Part shown: positions 62,209-64,000 of the stretch, piece after piece
Position numbering within the stretch: the first letter of the stretch is position 1
Layout: every line of letters starts with the position of its first letter
Origin: Lachnospiraceae bacterium
GTDB lineage: Bacteria > Bacillota > Clostridia > Lachnospirales > Lachnospiraceae
Assembly: GCA_024403515.1 (NCBI GenBank)
Contig: JAKSRS010000004.1
Location: 53,217 to 117,216, forward strand
Length of the DNA: 64,000 nt
Direction: 5' to 3'
Notes under the pieces: model-generated
Databases searched by the model: none
What the model was told of the DNA's origin: nothing
Seen by the model: the letters and a program-made list of their open reading frames with translations, nothing else
Translations under genes and position numbers: made by a program

Positions 62209-62973
62209 CTATAAATCAAGCGGTATTTTCTTTTTCCTGCGCCTTTTTTTCTTTTCTACAACAGGATGTAATTCCATCCATTTTTCATACATATCAGGTC
62301 TGAATTTCTGAGTCTGTATAAGTGATTGTTCAAGTCTCCACTTTTCTACATTGGCATGGTGTCCGCTAAGCAAAATAGCGGGAACGGTTTTGTCATGCCA
62401 GGTTTCAGGTCTTGTATACTGAGGATACTCTAAAAGGCCGTCACTAAAAGATTCTGTTTCCGAAGACTCACTGTTATTTAAAACACCCGGAACAAGTCTT
62501 GATATGGCATCAATCATTACCATTGCAGGTAGTTCGCCGCCGGTAAGTACATAGTCTCCAATTGAAACATAGTCTGTAACAATTTCTTCAAGAACTCTTT
62601 CATCTATTCCTTCATAATGACCACAAAGGAAGATTAGATCTTCTTCTTTGGAAAAATCTTGTGCCATCTTCTGATTAAATGTAAAGCCTCTTGGTGTAAC
62701 AAATACTACTCTTGATTTATTACGTCCTTTTTCAAGGATTTTCTTTTGTATGTCCATAGCACAGTCATAAACGGGCTGGGCCTGCATAAGCATCCCCGCA
62801 CCGCCACCATAGGTATAATCATCAACCTTGTTGTGCTTATCAAGAGTATAATCTCTAATCTGTACAGCATCTATTGATATTAAATTCTTATCAATTGCCC
62901 TTTTTAAAATACTGGTGTTAAGACCATCAGTTACCATTTCAGGAAAGAGCGTCATAATATGAAAATTCATCAT
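62209..62973 (-). CDS. trmD: tRNA (guanine-N1)-methyltransferase
   Basis: 254 residues, methylates G37 of tRNAs with SAM through the trefoil-knot SPOUT fold. 'IMTLFPEMV' at the start, knot motifs 'FLCGHYEGIDERVLE', 'SIGDYVLTGGELPAMVMIDAISRLVPGV', and 'YPQYTRPETWHDKTVPAILLSGHHANVEKWRLEQS' near the end. Two adjacent ATGs; the first overlaps the rimM stop (ATGA). Confidence 0.97.
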   Translation of the reverse strand: MMNFHIMTLFPEMVTDGLNTSILKRAIDKNLISIDAVQIRDYTLDKHNKVDDYTYGGGAGMLMQAQPVYDCAMDIQKKILEKGRNKSRVVFVTPRGFTFNQKMAQDFSKEEDLIFLCGHYEGIDERVLEEIVTDYVSIGDYVLTGGELPAMVMIDAISRLVPGVLNNSESSETESFSDGLLEYPQYTRPETWHDKTVPAILLSGHHANVEKWRLEQSLIQTQKFRPDMYEKWMELHPVVEKKKRRRKKKIPLDL

Positions 62974-63482
62974 ATATCAAATAAACCTTCCATGACGTGA
63001 ATTGTCATTGTTCGCTCCTGCATGTCAACGTCTAATACGCACTGTTTAATAGCAGGAATCAGATGCTTACTTTCATCTTCCATAGTTATTTCATATACAT
63101 CATTGGCGCCTGTCTGAATTACATCTGTAATCTCGCCAATGTATTTTTTATCTTCATCATATACTTTAAGGCCATATAAATCGGTTATAAAGTATTCGTC
63201 TTTTTCAAGTTTAACTGCATCTTTTCTTCTTACATATAATGTATTGTTTTTATATGTAAGTGCTTCGTCCATAGTGCTTATTCCTTCAAGCTTAATAATT
63301 ACAAATTGCTTGAAGAACTTAACACCTTCGACTCTTCTTTCAGATATTTCATTTTTGTGCTCAACAAGCAATGTCTTACATTTTTTAAAACGTCTGACAT
63401 CATCTGTAGTCGGAAATACCTTAACTTCTCCTCTTACACCGTGTGCTGTTGTAATAATACCTACAGATAAAATATCTTCCAT
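62970..63482 (-). CDS. rimM: 16S rRNA processing factor RimM
   Basis: 170 residues. N-terminal RimM barrel ('SVGIITTAHGVRGEVKVFPTTDDVRRF') and C-terminal PRC-barrel ('EYFITDLYGLKVYDEDKKYIGEITDVIQTGANDVYEI'). Aids 30S maturation with S19. Overlaps trmD by 4 nt. A small hairpin with a T-run separates it from khpA. Confidence 0.96.
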   Translation of the reverse strand: MEDILSVGIITTAHGVRGEVKVFPTTDDVRRFKKCKTLLVEHKNEISERRVEGVKFFKQFVIIKLEGISTMDEALTYKNNTLYVRRKDAVKLEKDEYFITDLYGLKVYDEDKKYIGEITDVIQTGANDVYEITMEDESKHLIPAIKQCVLDVDMQERTMTIHVMEGLFDI

Positions 63483-63501
63483 AAGACTTCCCTTCTTTAA
63501 G

Positions 63502-63527
63502 AAAAAGAGGCATCCAATATGGATGCC
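63502..63527 (-). terminator. Weak intrinsic terminator between khpA and rimM
   Basis: Stem GGCATCC / GGATGCC with a 5 nt loop, followed on the minus strand by TCTTTTTC. Probably attenuates read-through from rpsP-khpA to rimM-trmD. Confidence 0.65.
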
Positions 63528-63533
63528 CCATAA

Positions 63534-63764
63534 TTACTCGATGATTTCAACATCTACTCTTGAGTTATCCTTTGAGGATGCAGCTTTAACAACCGCACGA
63601 ATTGACTTGGCAATTCTACCCTGCTTACCGATAACTTTTCCCATATCAGAAGGAGCTACGTGTAATTCGATAACCGTATTTCTACCTTCCTTACGTTCTG
63701 TAACAACAACTTCATCGGGATTCTCTACAAGAGCTTTTGCAATAACTTCAACTAGTTCTCTCAT
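63534..63764 (-). CDS. khpA: KH-domain RNA-binding protein KhpA (YlqC)
   Basis: 76 residues, one KH domain with the GxxG loop in 'MGKVIGKQGRIAKSIRAVVKAAS'. KhpA binds RNA, often with KhpB, and affects cell elongation or ribosome function in Firmicutes. It lies 44 bp after rpsP, as in B. subtilis, with GAGG upstream of the ATG. Confidence 0.95.
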   Translation of the reverse strand: MRELVEVIAKALVENPDEVVVTERKEGRNTVIELHVAPSDMGKVIGKQGRIAKSIRAVVKAASSKDNSRVDVEIIE

Positions 63765-63808
63765 AAGGACCTCCCAAAGTGTAAAGATGTCATTTCAACA
63801 GTTTATTC

Positions 63809-64000
63809 TTACTGAATACCTGCGTTCTTAAACAATCTTGCTACAACTTCGGTAGGCTGAGCTCCGCTTGCAAGCCACTTCTTAGCTGCTTCTTCATCAA
63901 CTTTAACTGCTGCGGGTTCAACTGTAGGATCGTATGTACCGATTTCATCGATGAAACGTCCATCTCTAGGGCTTCTTGAATCTGCTACGATAATTCTATA
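63809..64000 (-). CDS. rpsP: Ribosomal protein bS16, C-terminal part (cut by window edge)
   Basis: 63 codons plus stop: '[19 protein letters not shown]', 'GTYDPTVEP', '[22 protein letters not shown]' are unmistakable S16. The start lies beyond the window. First gene in view of the rpsP-khpA-rimM-trmD unit. Confidence 0.97.
   Translation of the reverse strand, partial: YRIIVADSRSPRDGRFIDEIGTYDPTVEPAAVKVDEEAAKKWLASGAQPTEVVARLFKNAGIQ

Noticed and set aside
63139..63831. 230-codon frame on the plus strand over rimM, khpA and rpsP
   Set aside because: Runs antisense through three conserved genes; Ser/Leu-rich product typical of shadow frames.

Overview
The window is a stretch of an AT-rich Firmicutes chromosome, most likely a Lachnospiraceae (Clostridia) genome related to Butyrivibrio, Pseudobutyrivibrio or Lachnospira. 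This rests on the strict-anaerobe gene set (nrdDG), the Bacillus-type order rpsP-khpA-rimM-trmD-rplS-lepB-rbgA-lepB-rnhB-ylqG-ylqH-yraN, strong AGGAGG ribosome binding sites, a tyrosine T-box, and many hybrid kinases. Almost everything is on the minus strand. The exceptions are a regulator plus polyamine uptake operon (14.3-18.6 kb) and one small DUF1292 gene (22.3 kb). No insertion sequence, prophage, rRNA, tRNA or CRISPR array was seen.

Layout on the minus strand, left to right: serC-serA (serine synthesis, serA cut by the left edge); leuB-ilvD-ilvB plus an L,D-transpeptidase; a 0.5 kb gene-free stretch with tandem GC-rich hairpin repeats; yajC; tgt with an M15 carboxypeptidase; and a 7TM hybrid kinase directly joined to a lactonase-fold gene. 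After the plus-strand potABCD operon come trpS, a DUF5662 gene with a degenerate GlgX-like protein, uvrD-like helicase and gltX, a hybrid kinase with dut, nrdDG under an apparent NrdR site, a cdd/membrane-MutS/WYL cluster, and tyrS behind a T-box.

From 35.6 to 43.7 kb lies a signalling block: two adjacent hybrid kinases, an HD-GYP response regulator, and a MoxR ATPase/VWA pair. It is followed by gpsA, plsY, der, a DUF512 radical-SAM-like gene, prs, a 1070-residue secreted fibronectin-III-like protein, and a two-component system. The window ends with the conserved ribosome-maturation/secretion operon, with rpsP cut by the right edge.

Most intriguing points: (1) the GlgX-like protein at 20319-22163 keeps the fold signatures but has lost every catalytic residue of the GH13 family, and its strong promoter would start transcription at or next to the ATG; (2) the 915-residue hybrid kinase at 35657-38404 has lost its ATP-binding N and G2 boxes but keeps intact H-box, receiver and HPt modules, beside an intact kinase and an HD-GYP regulator; (3) two tandem ~64 bp hairpin units plus a long palindrome lie at 7759-7989; (4) a MutS-type ATPase carries internal membrane segments and is coupled to a WYL regulator. 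Several start codons were moved downstream of the longest frame because the visible Shine-Dalgarno sequence fits the later start; these cases are stated in the entries.
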